This document shows, one piece after another, positions 28,309 to 36,845 of a stretch of 64,000 bases of DNA (position 1 is its first letter; each line of letters begins with the position of its first letter). Source of the DNA: Limisphaerales bacterium. Its GTDB lineage: Bacteria > Verrucomicrobiota > Verrucomicrobiia > Limisphaerales > UBA1100. Location: NCBI GenBank assembly GCA_014382585.1, contig JACNJL010000028.1, forward strand, positions 111,019-175,018, in the 5' to 3' direction. The position numbers and the translations under genes were made by a program. The notes below the pieces were generated by a model, which saw only the letters and a list, made by a program, of their open reading frames with translations, was not told the DNA's origin and did not search any database.

Positions 28309-28817
28309 CAACGCGCCTCCGTGGCCTCGCGCGCGGGGCGATTCAAACGCGATTTGATGTTGTCAAGAATGCCATTCACGAATTTTCCGCTTTCCTCGGT
28401 AGAAAATTTCTTTGCGAGATCGACCGCTTCGTTGATGCTCACCACTGGCGGAATGTCATCGCGATGGAGCATTTCGTAAATGGCGAGCCGCAGGATGTTG
28501 CGATCCACGCCGGCCATGCGATCGAGATCCCAATTGGCGGCGTTTTGAGTGAGCTCGGCATCAAGCGCATCGCGGTGCTCGAGCACGCCCCGCACGAGTG
28601 GCTCGGCAAATTGCTGGATGGCGACGTCGTCCGTGGTCGGCGGCGGCAATTCCTTTTCCTTGCCCCAATTGGTTTTGCCCTCCTGCACCTCGGCCACCGC
28701 CGGACGATGATGCATCCAAAAATGCTCCAACGCCGAAACCAAATCCTCTGGAGGATTCAGTTCGTGCTGAAACAAAAATTGAACCGCGCGCTCACGCGCG
28801 TGACGTCGGGTGCCCAT
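28308..28817 (-). CDS. nusB: Transcription antitermination factor NusB
   Basis: 169 residues, slightly longer than typical. The all-helical NusB fold is recognisable from GTRRHARERAVQFLFQHEL at the start, DRNILRLAIYEMLHRDDIPPVVSINEAVDLAKKF in the middle (the most conserved block) and SGKFVNGILDNI near the end. It binds boxA RNA with S10 in rRNA antitermination. An insertion around residues 35-75 (KTNWGKEKELPPPTTDD) accounts for the extra length. The nusB-ribD-ribE vicinity recalls the common nusB/riboflavin linkage. Confidence 0.94.
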   Translation of the reverse strand: MGTRRHARERAVQFLFQHELNPPEDLVSALEHFWMHHRPAVAEVQEGKTNWGKEKELPPPTTDDVAIQQFAEPLVRGVLEHRDALDAELTQNAANWDLDRMAGVDRNILRLAIYEMLHRDDIPPVVSINEAVDLAKKFSTEESGKFVNGILDNIKSRLNRPAREATEAR

Positions 28818-28867
28818 AGCGATAGCTTACGGGAGAAGCATTTCGAGCAAAAGCAAATTCGGAATGG

Positions 28868-30016
28868 CTAATACCGGGGCACGTTCGGATCAATCTCATC
28901 CGCCCACGCGTTGATGCCGCCGGCGACGCTTTTGCAGTATTTGAAGCCTTGTTGCTTGAGGAAATCCACCGCTTTCAATGAACGCGCGCCCATTTTGCAG
29001 TGGAGATAAATCGTTTGGTTCGGATCCAGCTCGGTGAACCGTTGCGGTAATTCGCTGAGCGGAATCATCGGCACGCCGTCGACCTTGGCAATCTCCGCCT
29101 CGTCGTGTTCACGCACGTCTACCACCGCAATGTCATTGCCCGCGAGTGCTTCTTTCATTTGCTGCACGGTGACTTCGTCGGGGTGCTGTTGCGGATCTTC
29201 CGGCTCGAGGCCGATGCCGCAGAACTCTTCGTAATCAACCAACTCCGTGATGGTCGGGTTGTCGCCACAGATGGGACACTTAGGATCACGCCGCAATTTC
29301 AGCTCACGGAATTTCATATCCAGCGCATTGAAGAGCATCAATCGATTCACCAATGGCGAGCCTTTACCGAGGGCAAGTTTCAGAATTTCCGTCGCCTGAA
29401 TGCAGCCGACGATGCCGGGTAACACGCCCAACACGCCGCCTTCCGCACAGCTCGGCACCATTCCCGGCGGTGGCGGTTCGGGGTACAGGCAGCGATAGCA
29501 TGGGCCACCCAGTTCTGGCGCGAACACGCTGGCTTGGCCTTCGAAACGAAAAATGGAGCCATACACGTTTGGCTTTTTCAAAAGCACACACGCGTCGTTG
29601 GTCAGATAGCGAGTGGGAAAATTATCCGTACCGTCCACCACAATGTCGTAAGGCGCCATGATTTCCATCACGTTATCCGCGCTCAATCGCGTTTCGTGCA
29701 CCACCACTTCCACCTCGGGATTGATGGAGTTGATGGTCTCTTTACCCGACTCCACTTTGGGTCGACCCACATCGGCCGTGCCGTGGGCGATCTGTCGTTG
29801 CAGATTTGAAAAATCCACCACATCAAAATCCACGATGCCAATTTTGCCGATGCCCGCCGCCGCGAGATACATCGAGATGGGCGACCCCAACCCGCCCGTG
29901 CCAATGCACAGCACGCTGGTGGCCTTCAGTTTCTTTTGCCCCGCCATGCCCACCTCAGGCAAAATCAGGTGCCGCGAATAGCGGCTAATCTCTTCGTTGC
30001 TCAGTTCCACGCTCAT
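28868..30016 (-). CDS. MoeB/ThiF-type adenylyltransferase with C-terminal rhodanese domain
   Basis: 382 residues from ATG 30016 (MSVELSNEEISRYSRH). The E1-like domain has the nucleotide motif IGTGGLGSPISMYLAAAGIG, RQIAHG, and two Cys pairs for zinc (CYRCLYPE and CPICGD). The adenylylation-linked region SCAEGGVLGVLPGIVG is present. The C-terminal rhodanese domain (about 275-382) carries the active-site loop LHCKMGARS with Cys. Such MoeZ/MoeBR proteins activate and sulphurate the C-terminus of ubiquitin-like carriers (MoaD, ThiS, CysO). The partner is not in the window, so the pathway is open. Confidence 0.92.
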   Translation of the reverse strand: MSVELSNEEISRYSRHLILPEVGMAGQKKLKATSVLCIGTGGLGSPISMYLAAAGIGKIGIVDFDVVDFSNLQRQIAHGTADVGRPKVESGKETINSINPEVEVVVHETRLSADNVMEIMAPYDIVVDGTDNFPTRYLTNDACVLLKKPNVYGSIFRFEGQASVFAPELGGPCYRCLYPEPPPPGMVPSCAEGGVLGVLPGIVGCIQATEILKLALGKGSPLVNRLMLFNALDMKFRELKLRRDPKCPICGDNPTITELVDYEEFCGIGLEPEDPQQHPDEVTVQQMKEALAGNDIAVVDVREHDEAEIAKVDGVPMIPLSELPQRFTELDPNQTIYLHCKMGARSLKAVDFLKQQGFKYCKSVAGGINAWADEIDPNVPRY

Positions 30017-30031
30017 TACAAAAATAAATAT

Positions 30032-30051
30032 GGACAGCCACACAGCTGTCC
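30032..30051. promoter_or_regulatory. Perfect inverted repeat between divergent genes
   Basis: GGACAGC, a six-base spacer, then GCTGTCC. It lies 15 bases upstream of the moeB-like ATG and 22 bases upstream of the GTG proposed for purine nucleoside phosphorylase. It could be an operator or a hairpin in either leader; no known regulator is assigned. Confidence 0.5.
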
Positions 30052-30073
30052 GGAAACAATAAATGCGCCTCAA

Positions 30074-30904
30074 GTGAGACGCCAAGTCAATCCGAAAACC
30101 GCCGCTGACACATTACGCCGTGCCAGCAAACTCCGCGCGCGTCTGGCTATTGTGCTCGGCAGCGGCTTCCAATCCGTCGCCCAAGCGATGACCGTCGCTC
30201 GCGCCGTGCCCTACGCCAAACTCGCCGGATTTCCCAAACCCACCGTCGCCGGTCACACTGGCAAAGCCATCATCGGCACGCTCGGTGGCACGGAAATCGT
30301 GGTGCTCAGCGGACGCGCACATTATTACGAAGGTCACTCGCTAGAAACCGTCACGTTCCCAATTCGCGTCTTGGCCGAGTACGGCATCGAAAACATTTTA
30401 CTTACCAACGCCGCCGGGGGTATCAACAAAAAATTCAACCCCGGTGAATTGATGCTGCTCACCGACCACCTCAATTTCATTGGCGACAACCCCCTGCGCG
30501 GAGCCCTCACCAAAGGTCGCGAGCGTTTTATTGACCTCACCCAAACCTACGATCCCGCCCTCAACACATCCATCCAAGCCGCCGCGCGCAAAACCAAAAC
30601 CAAACTCCATCGCGGTGTCTACTGCGCCCTCAGCGGCCCCAGTTACGAAACCCCCGCCGAGATTCGCGCCCTTGCAAAGCTCGGTGCCGACGCCGTGGGA
30701 ATGAGCACCGTGCCCGAAGCCATCGTCGCCCGCCAATGCGGCCTGAGCGTCGCCGCCCTTTCCTGCATCACCAACCCCGCCGCCGGCATCAGCAAAACTC
30801 CACTGTCGCACGCGGAAGTTTTGGGGATTGGCGAACAAGCCAGCACGCAAGCGGTGAAATTGATCACTGAATTTTCTGCCGGCAAGATGCCCGCAACACA
30901 TTGA
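30074..30904 (+). CDS. Purine nucleoside phosphorylase (PNP family 1)
   Basis: 276 residues from a GTG at 30074 (VRRQVNPKTAADTL), a usual length for trimeric PNPs; the frame extends further 5' but through the divergent moeB-like gene. The enzyme cleaves inosine and guanosine with phosphate. Landmarks: IVLGSGFQSVAQA (phosphate loop), GHTGKAIIGTLGG, SGRAHYYEGHS, LLTNAAGGINKKFNPGELML, GVYCALSGPSYETPAEIRAL (base-binding Glu) and VGMSTVPEAIVARQ, SCITNPAAG. It is followed four bases later by cytidine deaminase, forming a nucleoside salvage pair. Confidence 0.93.
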   Translation: MRRQVNPKTAADTLRRASKLRARLAIVLGSGFQSVAQAMTVARAVPYAKLAGFPKPTVAGHTGKAIIGTLGGTEIVVLSGRAHYYEGHSLETVTFPIRVLAEYGIENILLTNAAGGINKKFNPGELMLLTDHLNFIGDNPLRGALTKGRERFIDLTQTYDPALNTSIQAAARKTKTKLHRGVYCALSGPSYETPAEIRALAKLGADAVGMSTVPEAIVARQCGLSVAALSCITNPAAGISKTPLSHAEVLGIGEQASTQAVKLITEFSAGKMPATH

Positions 30905-30908
30905 CGCC

Positions 30909-31313
30909 ATGCCCCACACCAAACTCATCCAAGCCGCACTCGCTGCCCGCAAACAATCCGTCGCGCCCTATTCCAAATTCAACGTTGGCGCGGCATTGCT
31001 TACCGCGAGCGGGGAAATCGTCAGCGGCGCAAACGTCGAAAGCGCCAGCTACGGCCTCAGCTGCTGCGCCGAACGCGTTGCCCTTTTCAAAGCACTCACC
31101 GATGGCGACGACCACCGCGATTTCACCACCATCGCCATCGCCTCCCCCGGCGGGGCAGCTCCTTGCGGTGCGTGCCGCCAACTCCTTGCGGAATATGCGG
31201 GACAAGCCGAAGTGATTCTCATCAACAGCGAATCGCCGAACACACCCTCAGTCACTCCAATGGCAGACTTACTCCCCAACGCCTTTACCGGCGATGACTT
31301 TCCTAAAACCTAA
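30909..31313 (+). CDS. cdd: Cytidine deaminase
   Basis: 134 residues, the short tetrameric form. The zinc signature is complete: CAERVALFKAL with the catalytic Glu (in the family pattern C-A-E) and PCGACRQLLAEY with the other two Cys. The N-terminus SVAPYSKFNVGAALLT is the substrate-binding block. It deaminates cytidine and deoxycytidine. The gene follows the phosphorylase directly and its TAA overlaps the stop codon of the convergent M29 peptidase gene (CTAA). Confidence 0.95.
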   Translation: MPHTKLIQAALAARKQSVAPYSKFNVGAALLTASGEIVSGANVESASYGLSCCAERVALFKALTDGDDHRDFTTIAIASPGGAAPCGACRQLLAEYAGQAEVILINSESPNTPSVTPMADLLPNAFTGDDFPKT

Positions 31314-32425
31314 ACTTTTTTCAAATTCTTCGGGTTCAGGGGCAATAAATCTTTTGGCAAAAACAAGCCGTCTTTGCGGATGAGTTCGCCATCGAACCAG
31401 ACTTCGCCACCGCCCCATTCTTTGCGTTGGATGAGAACCATATCCCAATGGACGGCGGAGCGATTTCCGTTATCGCAATCCTCGTAGGCTTGGCCGGGGG
31501 TGAAGTGCAGCGAGCCGGCGATTTTTTCGTCGAACAAAATATCGCACATCGGGTTCATCACGAAGGGATTGAGCCCGAGCGAAAACTCACCAATGTAGCG
31601 CGCGCCGGGGTCGGTATCAAGTATTTCGTTGAGGCGTTTGGTGTTGTTGCTGGTGGCGTTGATAATTTTGCCGTCTTTGAATTCCAGCTTTACGTTTTCA
31701 AACTTGGTGCCGGCGTAGAGCGTGGGGGTGTTGTATTGCAGCGTGCCGTTGACGGAATTTTTTATGGGGCACGAAAACACTTCGCCATCGGGGATGTTGC
31801 GATCGCCTGCGCACGGGATGGCGGGCATCCCCTTGATGCTGAAACGCAGATCGGTGCCGGGCGCTTTGAGGTGTACGTCCTTGGCTCGGGTCATTCGCTT
31901 GACGAGCGGTTGCATCGCCTTGGCCATTTTGCCGTAGTTGAAAGTGCACACGTCGAAATAAAAATCTTCAAACGCCTCGGTGCTCATATTGGCCGCTTGG
32001 GCCATACTCGGCGTGGGCCAGCGCAGCACGACCCAACGGGTTTGGTTCACGCGATAGTTTAACAGCGGCCGCATTGTTTTGGAATAGGACTGCATTACTT
32101 TGGGCGGCACGTCGCTGAGTTCGCTGGTGTTTTCCGCACCGCGAATGGCGATGTACGCCTGCACTTTTTTCATTCGATACAGCTCAACGTCCTTCACCAT
32201 TTTGGCGTGGGCATCGTTGGAGCCGCGCAGGGCTTCGCGCACGACGCGGGATTGACGCGTTTCCACCAGTGGAACGCCGCCGACTTTGCGGGTGGCGCGA
32301 ATGAGCGCGATGGTCATCCGATCCGGGATATCCGCCACGTCGATGAACACCGCCTCGCCTTTTTTCAGTTCGCAGGAATATTCCACCAGCGATTTGGCCA
32401 GCTTATCGTATCTCGGGTCACTCAT
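31310..32425 (-). CDS. Aminopeptidase, M29 family (AmpS/thermophilic aminopeptidase)
   Basis: 371 residues from ATG 32425 (MSDPRYDKLAKSLVEYSC); a TTG at 32437 is in frame but weaker. M29 enzymes are dinuclear metal aminopeptidases. Candidate ligands and conserved blocks: GEFSLGLNPFV, MCDILFDEKIAGSLHFTPGQAY and SAVHWDMVLIQ, which match the family's Glu, His and Asp positions. The N-terminal domain has LKKGEAVFIDVADIPD. No signal peptide. The run M29-mazG-proB on the minus strand is tightly spaced (gaps of 3 to about 20 bases). Confidence 0.9.
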   Translation of the reverse strand: MSDPRYDKLAKSLVEYSCELKKGEAVFIDVADIPDRMTIALIRATRKVGGVPLVETRQSRVVREALRGSNDAHAKMVKDVELYRMKKVQAYIAIRGAENTSELSDVPPKVMQSYSKTMRPLLNYRVNQTRWVVLRWPTPSMAQAANMSTEAFEDFYFDVCTFNYGKMAKAMQPLVKRMTRAKDVHLKAPGTDLRFSIKGMPAIPCAGDRNIPDGEVFSCPIKNSVNGTLQYNTPTLYAGTKFENVKLEFKDGKIINATSNNTKRLNEILDTDPGARYIGEFSLGLNPFVMNPMCDILFDEKIAGSLHFTPGQAYEDCDNGNRSAVHWDMVLIQRKEWGGGEVWFDGELIRKDGLFLPKDLLPLNPKNLKKV

Positions 32426-32444
32426 AATTTTTTCCAAATTAAAC

Positions 32445-33113
32445 TCAGGCGCGCTTTTGTCGAGCCTTCTCCTTTATTCGCAAAACCTTTTCGCGCTTAG
32501 CCGTTTCCGCCCGCAGTAGTGCCTCCGCCTGCCAACCATTTGCCTGCGCGCGTTGGGCCAGTGCAAACAACTCCTTTGCCAACTTTGTCTTTGCCCCACC
32601 CTTTCGGCCCTGAGGTAAGAGTCCGTGCTTGCGGGCTTTTTTGGTGAGTTCGTGCGCCCGCATTAGTGCCGGTAAATGGCGGGGGATGCCATCGAAAGCG
32701 GAGGTGCGTTCACGATCGGTTCCGGCTTTTTCAGAAATTTTAATTTTCTCCCACTGCCGCCACACGCCGTCCACATCGTTCACATCGTTCACATCCAATT
32801 CGCCAAACACGTGCGGATGTCGGCGCACCAGTTTATCGGCGATGCCGCGCGCCACTTGTTCAAAATCAAACGCCCCGCGCTCCTTGGCCATTTGCGCATG
32901 GAACACAACCTGCAACAGCACGTCGCCCAATTCCTCGACCATCTCCACGTCATCATCCGCCTCGATGGCATCGACCAATTCGTAAACTTCCTCGATGGCG
33001 TTGAGGCGAATGCTCTGATGATCTTGCTCCTGATCCCACGGGCAGCCATCCGGCGCGCGCAAGCGGGCCATCACGGCGAGTAATTCATCGATGGCTTTTT
33101 TCTTCTTTGCCAT
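32445..33113 (-). CDS. mazG: Nucleoside triphosphate pyrophosphohydrolase MazG
   Basis: 222 residues. MazG hydrolyses NTPs to NMP and PPi. The N-terminal part has LRAPDGCPWDQEQDHQSIR, the metal-binding EEVYELVDAIE and EELGDVLLQVVFHAQMAKE helices, and RRHPHVFGELDVNDVNDV. The C-terminal second domain is shorter and divergent compared with E. coli MazG (263 residues), ending in a basic tail (REKVLRIKEKARQKRA). It is not the MazF-linked toxin system; no mazEF genes are nearby. It lies just downstream of proB. Confidence 0.93.
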   Translation of the reverse strand: MAKKKKAIDELLAVMARLRAPDGCPWDQEQDHQSIRLNAIEEVYELVDAIEADDDVEMVEELGDVLLQVVFHAQMAKERGAFDFEQVARGIADKLVRRHPHVFGELDVNDVNDVDGVWRQWEKIKISEKAGTDRERTSAFDGIPRHLPALMRAHELTKKARKHGLLPQGRKGGAKTKLAKELFALAQRAQANGWQAEALLRAETAKREKVLRIKEKARQKRA

Positions 33114-33116
33114 AAA

Positions 33117-34172
33117 CTACAAAATCACGAGGTCATCGCGATGCACCACCACTTTGCCCGCGTTGCCATTTTCGATTTCTGTTTTTGAAAAACGCGTGAT
33201 GCCCTGCGCAAAACCAGTTCCATTGCCATCGCAAACCCGCACCACATCGCCCGCCGCAAACTCGCCCTCGCAGTCCGCGATGCCCATCGAAAGCAAACTC
33301 TTGCCACGTTCGCGCAGCGCAGCCTTCGCACCATCATCGACCACGAGCGCGCCCGCCGGATGATGGAAAAAAGCAATCCACCGCTTGCGGCCTTTGAGCT
33401 TGTCCCCGCCCGGCACAAAGAGGGTTCCAACATTTTCCCCCGCCAATACTTGGGTGAGTTGCCCGCGCTTCACGCCGTTGGCGATAACCATTGGGATGCC
33501 TGCGCGACCGGCGATTTGTGCGGCGTCCACTTTGCTCGCCATGCCGCCGATGCTTGTGGCGCTTTGGGTGCCGCGCGCGAGACGGCGAATGGAGTCGTCA
33601 ATGTTGCGTACGGTTGAAATAAGGCGCGCATTCGATTTCCCAAAATTGCGCACCAAGCCATCGGCGGTGGTGAGCTGCACCAATAAATTTGCGGGCAACA
33701 GCGCGGCCACTAATGCCGAGAGCTTGTCGTTATCCCCCACGGTTAATTCAGTAAACGTGACCGCATCGTTTTCATTGATGACCGGCACTACGCCGCGATC
33801 AAGCAAGGCCATCAATGTATTGCGCGCATTGAGATGACGATCGTAATCCTGCAAGTCCGCGTGCGTAAGCAGCACCTGCGCAGCTTGGAGTTTGTGAGTG
33901 GCAAAGAATTCCTCGTATCGCGCCATCAATCGAGATTGGCCGACCGCGGCGCATGCCTGTAATTCCGCCAAACGCGATGGGCGTTTTTTGCAACCGAGCG
34001 CCTCCATCCCGGCGGCCACTGCACCGGAACTGACGAGCACCACCTCGCGGCCTCCCTTTCGCGCCCGGGCGATTTGGGCGACGAGTTGTTTGATGCGTGA
34101 CGCCGCTAGCCGGTTTCGGGCATCGGTGAGAATGCCGGAACCAAGCTTCACCACCACCAACGGGGTATCCAT
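33117..34172 (-). CDS. proB: Glutamate 5-kinase
   Basis: 351 residues from ATG 34172 (MDTPLVVVKLGSGILTD); an ATG at 34190 would add six residues. The first enzyme of proline synthesis phosphorylates glutamate. The amino-acid kinase domain shows VVKLGSGI, EVVLVSSGAVAAGM, VLLTHADLQD, PVINENDAVT and GTGGMASK-like SIGGMASKVDAAQIA. A C-terminal PUA domain (about 275-351) ends FSKTEIENGNAGKVVVHRDDLVIL-like. proA lies 9 kb away on the other strand, so the two are not in one operon. Confidence 0.96.
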   Translation of the reverse strand: MDTPLVVVKLGSGILTDARNRLAASRIKQLVAQIARARKGGREVVLVSSGAVAAGMEALGCKKRPSRLAELQACAAVGQSRLMARYEEFFATHKLQAAQVLLTHADLQDYDRHLNARNTLMALLDRGVVPVINENDAVTFTELTVGDNDKLSALVAALLPANLLVQLTTADGLVRNFGKSNARLISTVRNIDDSIRRLARGTQSATSIGGMASKVDAAQIAGRAGIPMVIANGVKRGQLTQVLAGENVGTLFVPGGDKLKGRKRWIAFFHHPAGALVVDDGAKAALRERGKSLLSMGIADCEGEFAAGDVVRVCDGNGTGFAQGITRFSKTEIENGNAGKVVVHRDDLVIL

Positions 34173-34264
34173 AAGGAGCTTAGCGCGCATGCGGCGTTTG
34201 GTAGCAGAAGCACCGCAGAGCGTCGAGCATTGACGCGCTGCCACTGCACTGGCAACCATTGCGC

Positions 34265-35335
34265 ATGCGCAAAGAATCACTCAATTTTTTGGAAGAACTC
34301 GTCAACACGCCCAGCCCCACCAGCTACGAAACGCGTGGCCAACGTGTATGGCTGGATTATGTCGGGGAATACGCCGACGAAGTGGCCCACGACGAATACG
34401 GCAACTGCGTCGCCACGCTTAACCCCGGTGGCGGACCGCGCATTATGCTAGCGGGGCACGCGGATGAGATTGCACTTTCGGTGAACTACATTGACGACAA
34501 CGGTTTCATTTGGGTGAAACGCATGGGCGGCGTGGACGCCATTGTAAGCAAAGCCCAACGCGTAACAGTGCATAATGCCAAAGGATCGGTGCTCGGCGTG
34601 GTGGGCAATCCGCCGCCGCATATGCAAAGGGTGGATGGCGAACCGAAGGTGCCCAAGATTCACGATCTTTATATCGACATCGGCTGCAGCACCCGCAAGG
34701 CCGCCGAGAAACGCGTGCGTGTTGGCGATCCGATTACGGTGAACCAAAATTTCGAAATGCTGCACGGCGACCTCGCGGTGGGACGCGCCTTCGACAATCG
34801 CATTGGCACATGGGCCGTGGCGGAAGCATTACGATTACTGAAAGCTTCAAAGAAAAAACTCAACGCCGAAATTTGCGCGGTATCGAACACGATGGAAGAA
34901 GTCGGCTTATTCGGCGCACGGCAGATTGCGTATTCGCTGGACCCTGATGTGGCGTTGGTGGTCGACGTCACGCACGCGACGGATTATCCCGGAATCAACA
35001 AACAAGTCCATGGCGACGTGAAGATGGGCAAAGGCCCAACACTCACGCACGGCACGTGCAATCATCCCGAAGTGGTAAAGCGGCTCGAGGCGGTGGCGAA
35101 GAAGGCGCGCATCCCCGTGCAACACGAAACTGTGAGTGCCACTAGCGGCACGGACACGGACGCGATATTTTGGACACGCGGCGGCATCCCCAGCGCACTC
35201 ATCAGCCTGCCCAATCGCTATATGCATTCTCCGGTGGAATTAGTGAACCTGAAGGACCTCGACCAAGTCGCCAAGTTGATGGCCGGTTTTTCCGAGAGCG
35301 TGAAGAAGGACGATTTGTTTACGGTGAACATCTAA
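34265..35335 (+). CDS. M42 family metallopeptidase (glutamyl aminopeptidase/endoglucanase-like)
   Basis: 356 residues from ATG 34265 (MRKESLNFLEELVNTPSP); a TTG at 34259 is possible. Metal ligands are in place: AGHADEIALSV (His, Asp), NTMEEVGLFGARQIAY (catalytic and bridging Glu), VDVTHATDYPG (Asp) and the late LINRYMHSP-like segment SLPNRYMHSPVELVN (His). RAFDNRIGTWAVAEAL is the conserved dinuclear-site Asp block. M42 enzymes are dodecameric aminopeptidases; the older endoglucanase label is usually wrong. It diverges from proB, and its 3' end shares CTAA with the next gene. Confidence 0.92.
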   Translation: MRKESLNFLEELVNTPSPTSYETRGQRVWLDYVGEYADEVAHDEYGNCVATLNPGGGPRIMLAGHADEIALSVNYIDDNGFIWVKRMGGVDAIVSKAQRVTVHNAKGSVLGVVGNPPPHMQRVDGEPKVPKIHDLYIDIGCSTRKAAEKRVRVGDPITVNQNFEMLHGDLAVGRAFDNRIGTWAVAEALRLLKASKKKLNAEICAVSNTMEEVGLFGARQIAYSLDPDVALVVDVTHATDYPGINKQVHGDVKMGKGPTLTHGTCNHPEVVKRLEAVAKKARIPVQHETVSATSGTDTDAIFWTRGGIPSALISLPNRYMHSPVELVNLKDLDQVAKLMAGFSESVKKDDLFTVNI

Positions 35336-36159
35336 GGCTGCTTTTCAGCCGCTAGTTTCACTTCGCCAATCAAGGCGAGCAATTTGGGCAAGACTTTTGA
35401 ATTGAAGTCATTGGCACTGTTCACGTCGCGCACATGAATTGTCTTATTCACCGGAAAAGTTCGCGTGCCGCTGTGCCCTAAATCCAGCACTTTTACAGAA
35501 TTGATCTGAAGATAAAATTGACCGATACGATCAACCGATTTACCCATCAACTTCAATTCCTTGATCGGCTTCAGCAGCAGATTCCATTTGCCGTCCATTC
35601 TTTTCACCGCAGTCAATTCCTCCACATTCATCTTCAGCAAATCCAAGCCTTTCGATCCGTATTCCATTCGCAGCTCGGTCAGTTTCAGAAAATCTCCGCC
35701 ACCAAATTCCTTCGGATTTTTCACGGTCACTCCCTTTGCGGAAAGCAATTCCTCTGGCCGCACCTCCAATTCGACCACTGAAAATTGATCAGATTTAAGC
35801 CCGTCAATTCCTACTCGGACAATCTTTTTCGGTTCATCTTTGTCGAATTGCAATACCCCTTCATTTATCGTCACGTTCCCTAAATCTGCCAGCTTGCTGC
35901 CAACCGGCACCGCCGACAAATCACGGATAAATAATTTACGATCTTGGATATTGTAGTCAAATTCTCCGATTTGCCCATCCAACCCCGCATCAGCCATTTT
36001 ACGCTCAAGATGGTCTACCACCGCACGTTTGAAATAATAATTAGCCAGCAGTACACCCACAACCAGCAGCAACAAAAAGCCACCGCAGCCCATTGCAACA
36101 AATTTTGGCCATTTCGGTTTCCGGCTTCCGGGTGGTGGATTGTCAATCGGGAGCGTCAT
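35332..36159 (-). CDS. Membrane-anchored protein, AsmA-like periplasmic domain
   Basis: 275 residues from ATG 36159, which overlaps the upstream stop as ATGA. Residues 17-42 form one transmembrane helix (FVAMGCGGFLLLLVVGVLLA) after a Pro-rich cytoplasmic stretch. The remainder should be periplasmic: beta-rich sequence such as DGQIGEFDYNIQDRKLFIRD and LGNVTINEGVLQFDKDEPKK. Helix plus repeated beta strands recalls AsmA/DUF748 lipid-transfer-like proteins, but similarity is only in general pattern. Function unknown. Confidence 0.7.
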   Translation of the reverse strand: MTLPIDNPPPGSRKPKWPKFVAMGCGGFLLLLVVGVLLANYYFKRAVVDHLERKMADAGLDGQIGEFDYNIQDRKLFIRDLSAVPVGSKLADLGNVTINEGVLQFDKDEPKKIVRVGIDGLKSDQFSVVELEVRPEELLSAKGVTVKNPKEFGGGDFLKLTELRMEYGSKGLDLLKMNVEELTAVKRMDGKWNLLLKPIKELKLMGKSVDRIGQFYLQINSVKVLDLGHSGTRTFPVNKTIHVRDVNSANDFNSKVLPKLLALIGEVKLAAEKQP

Positions 36160-36800
36160 GTCATGATATCTTCCGGTCGTACTTGAAGGCATTCGTCTTG
36201 ATCCTCCCACACCACAGCGGGAAAAAACTCCACCAAAGGCGGTGCCAGTTCGACGCCGAGCTGGGCGAGTTGTTTTTCGCTTTCGGTGGCGGCGTCTTCG
36301 TAGGCTTGATCATAATTCGAGTGGGCCGCGCGGCGGGCATCATCCCAATGCGCCACACCGTGAATGGGTGCATACGCCTCAGCCCACGTGGCCAGCGACT
36401 CTGCCAGTTCTCCGACTTTTTCAATCTCCACCGCTGTGCCGTTGCAGTGAAGGCAGATTAAGCCATTTTCCAAAACGTCCCGCGTGACCATCGGCAACAG
36501 TGGCGCGCGGCAGCATTCGGTAACCGGGAAATCCGGCGGCACGGTTACGAGGCGTTGATGCCAAACTTGGCGGTCGTGCGCGATCATTGCGGCGAGCCGA
36601 TACGAGGCCACCAACGGATGCGACATTCGCCACAGTTGGCCCTGTAATTGACTGAGCGTTTGCGACATCCAACGCGCAAGGGTCAAGTCGTCAAACTTCC
36701 GAAAGACCCCGGCATAATCCTGCCACAAACGCTCTACTGAATCCGTCTCGTGCGCCACACGCGGAGTATGGGGAGGAACGGCGTAAGGAGCAACGTGCAA
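36156..36800 (-). CDS. Conserved-looking protein of unknown function with Cys pairs
   Basis: About 214 residues from a TTG at 36800; a GTG at 36758 is an alternative, and neither has a good RBS. It is mostly helical, with several Trp-rich segments (FDDLTLARWMSQTLSQLQGQ, MIAHDRQVWHQRL). Two Cys pairs (TECCRAP and ICLHCNGTAVEIEK) are spaced like a zinc ribbon. No membrane segment or signal peptide. The stop overlaps the next gene's ATG, so it is translationally coupled to the AsmA-like protein. It diverges from recG. No family recognised. Confidence 0.65.
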   Translation of the reverse strand: MHVAPYAVPPHTPRVAHETDSVERLWQDYAGVFRKFDDLTLARWMSQTLSQLQGQLWRMSHPLVASYRLAAMIAHDRQVWHQRLVTVPPDFPVTECCRAPLLPMVTRDVLENGLICLHCNGTAVEIEKVGELAESLATWAEAYAPIHGVAHWDDARRAAHSNYDQAYEDAATESEKQLAQLGVELAPPLVEFFPAVVWEDQDECLQVRPEDIMT

Positions 36801-36845
36801 AACTTCGGCTTGGGCGCGCGGCGCTCCTCGGGTAAATAACGCGGT

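Noticed and set aside
32445..33113. mazG as part of a toxin-antitoxin or defence locus
   Set aside because: The neighbours are proB and a peptidase; no mazEF or defence genes are present.
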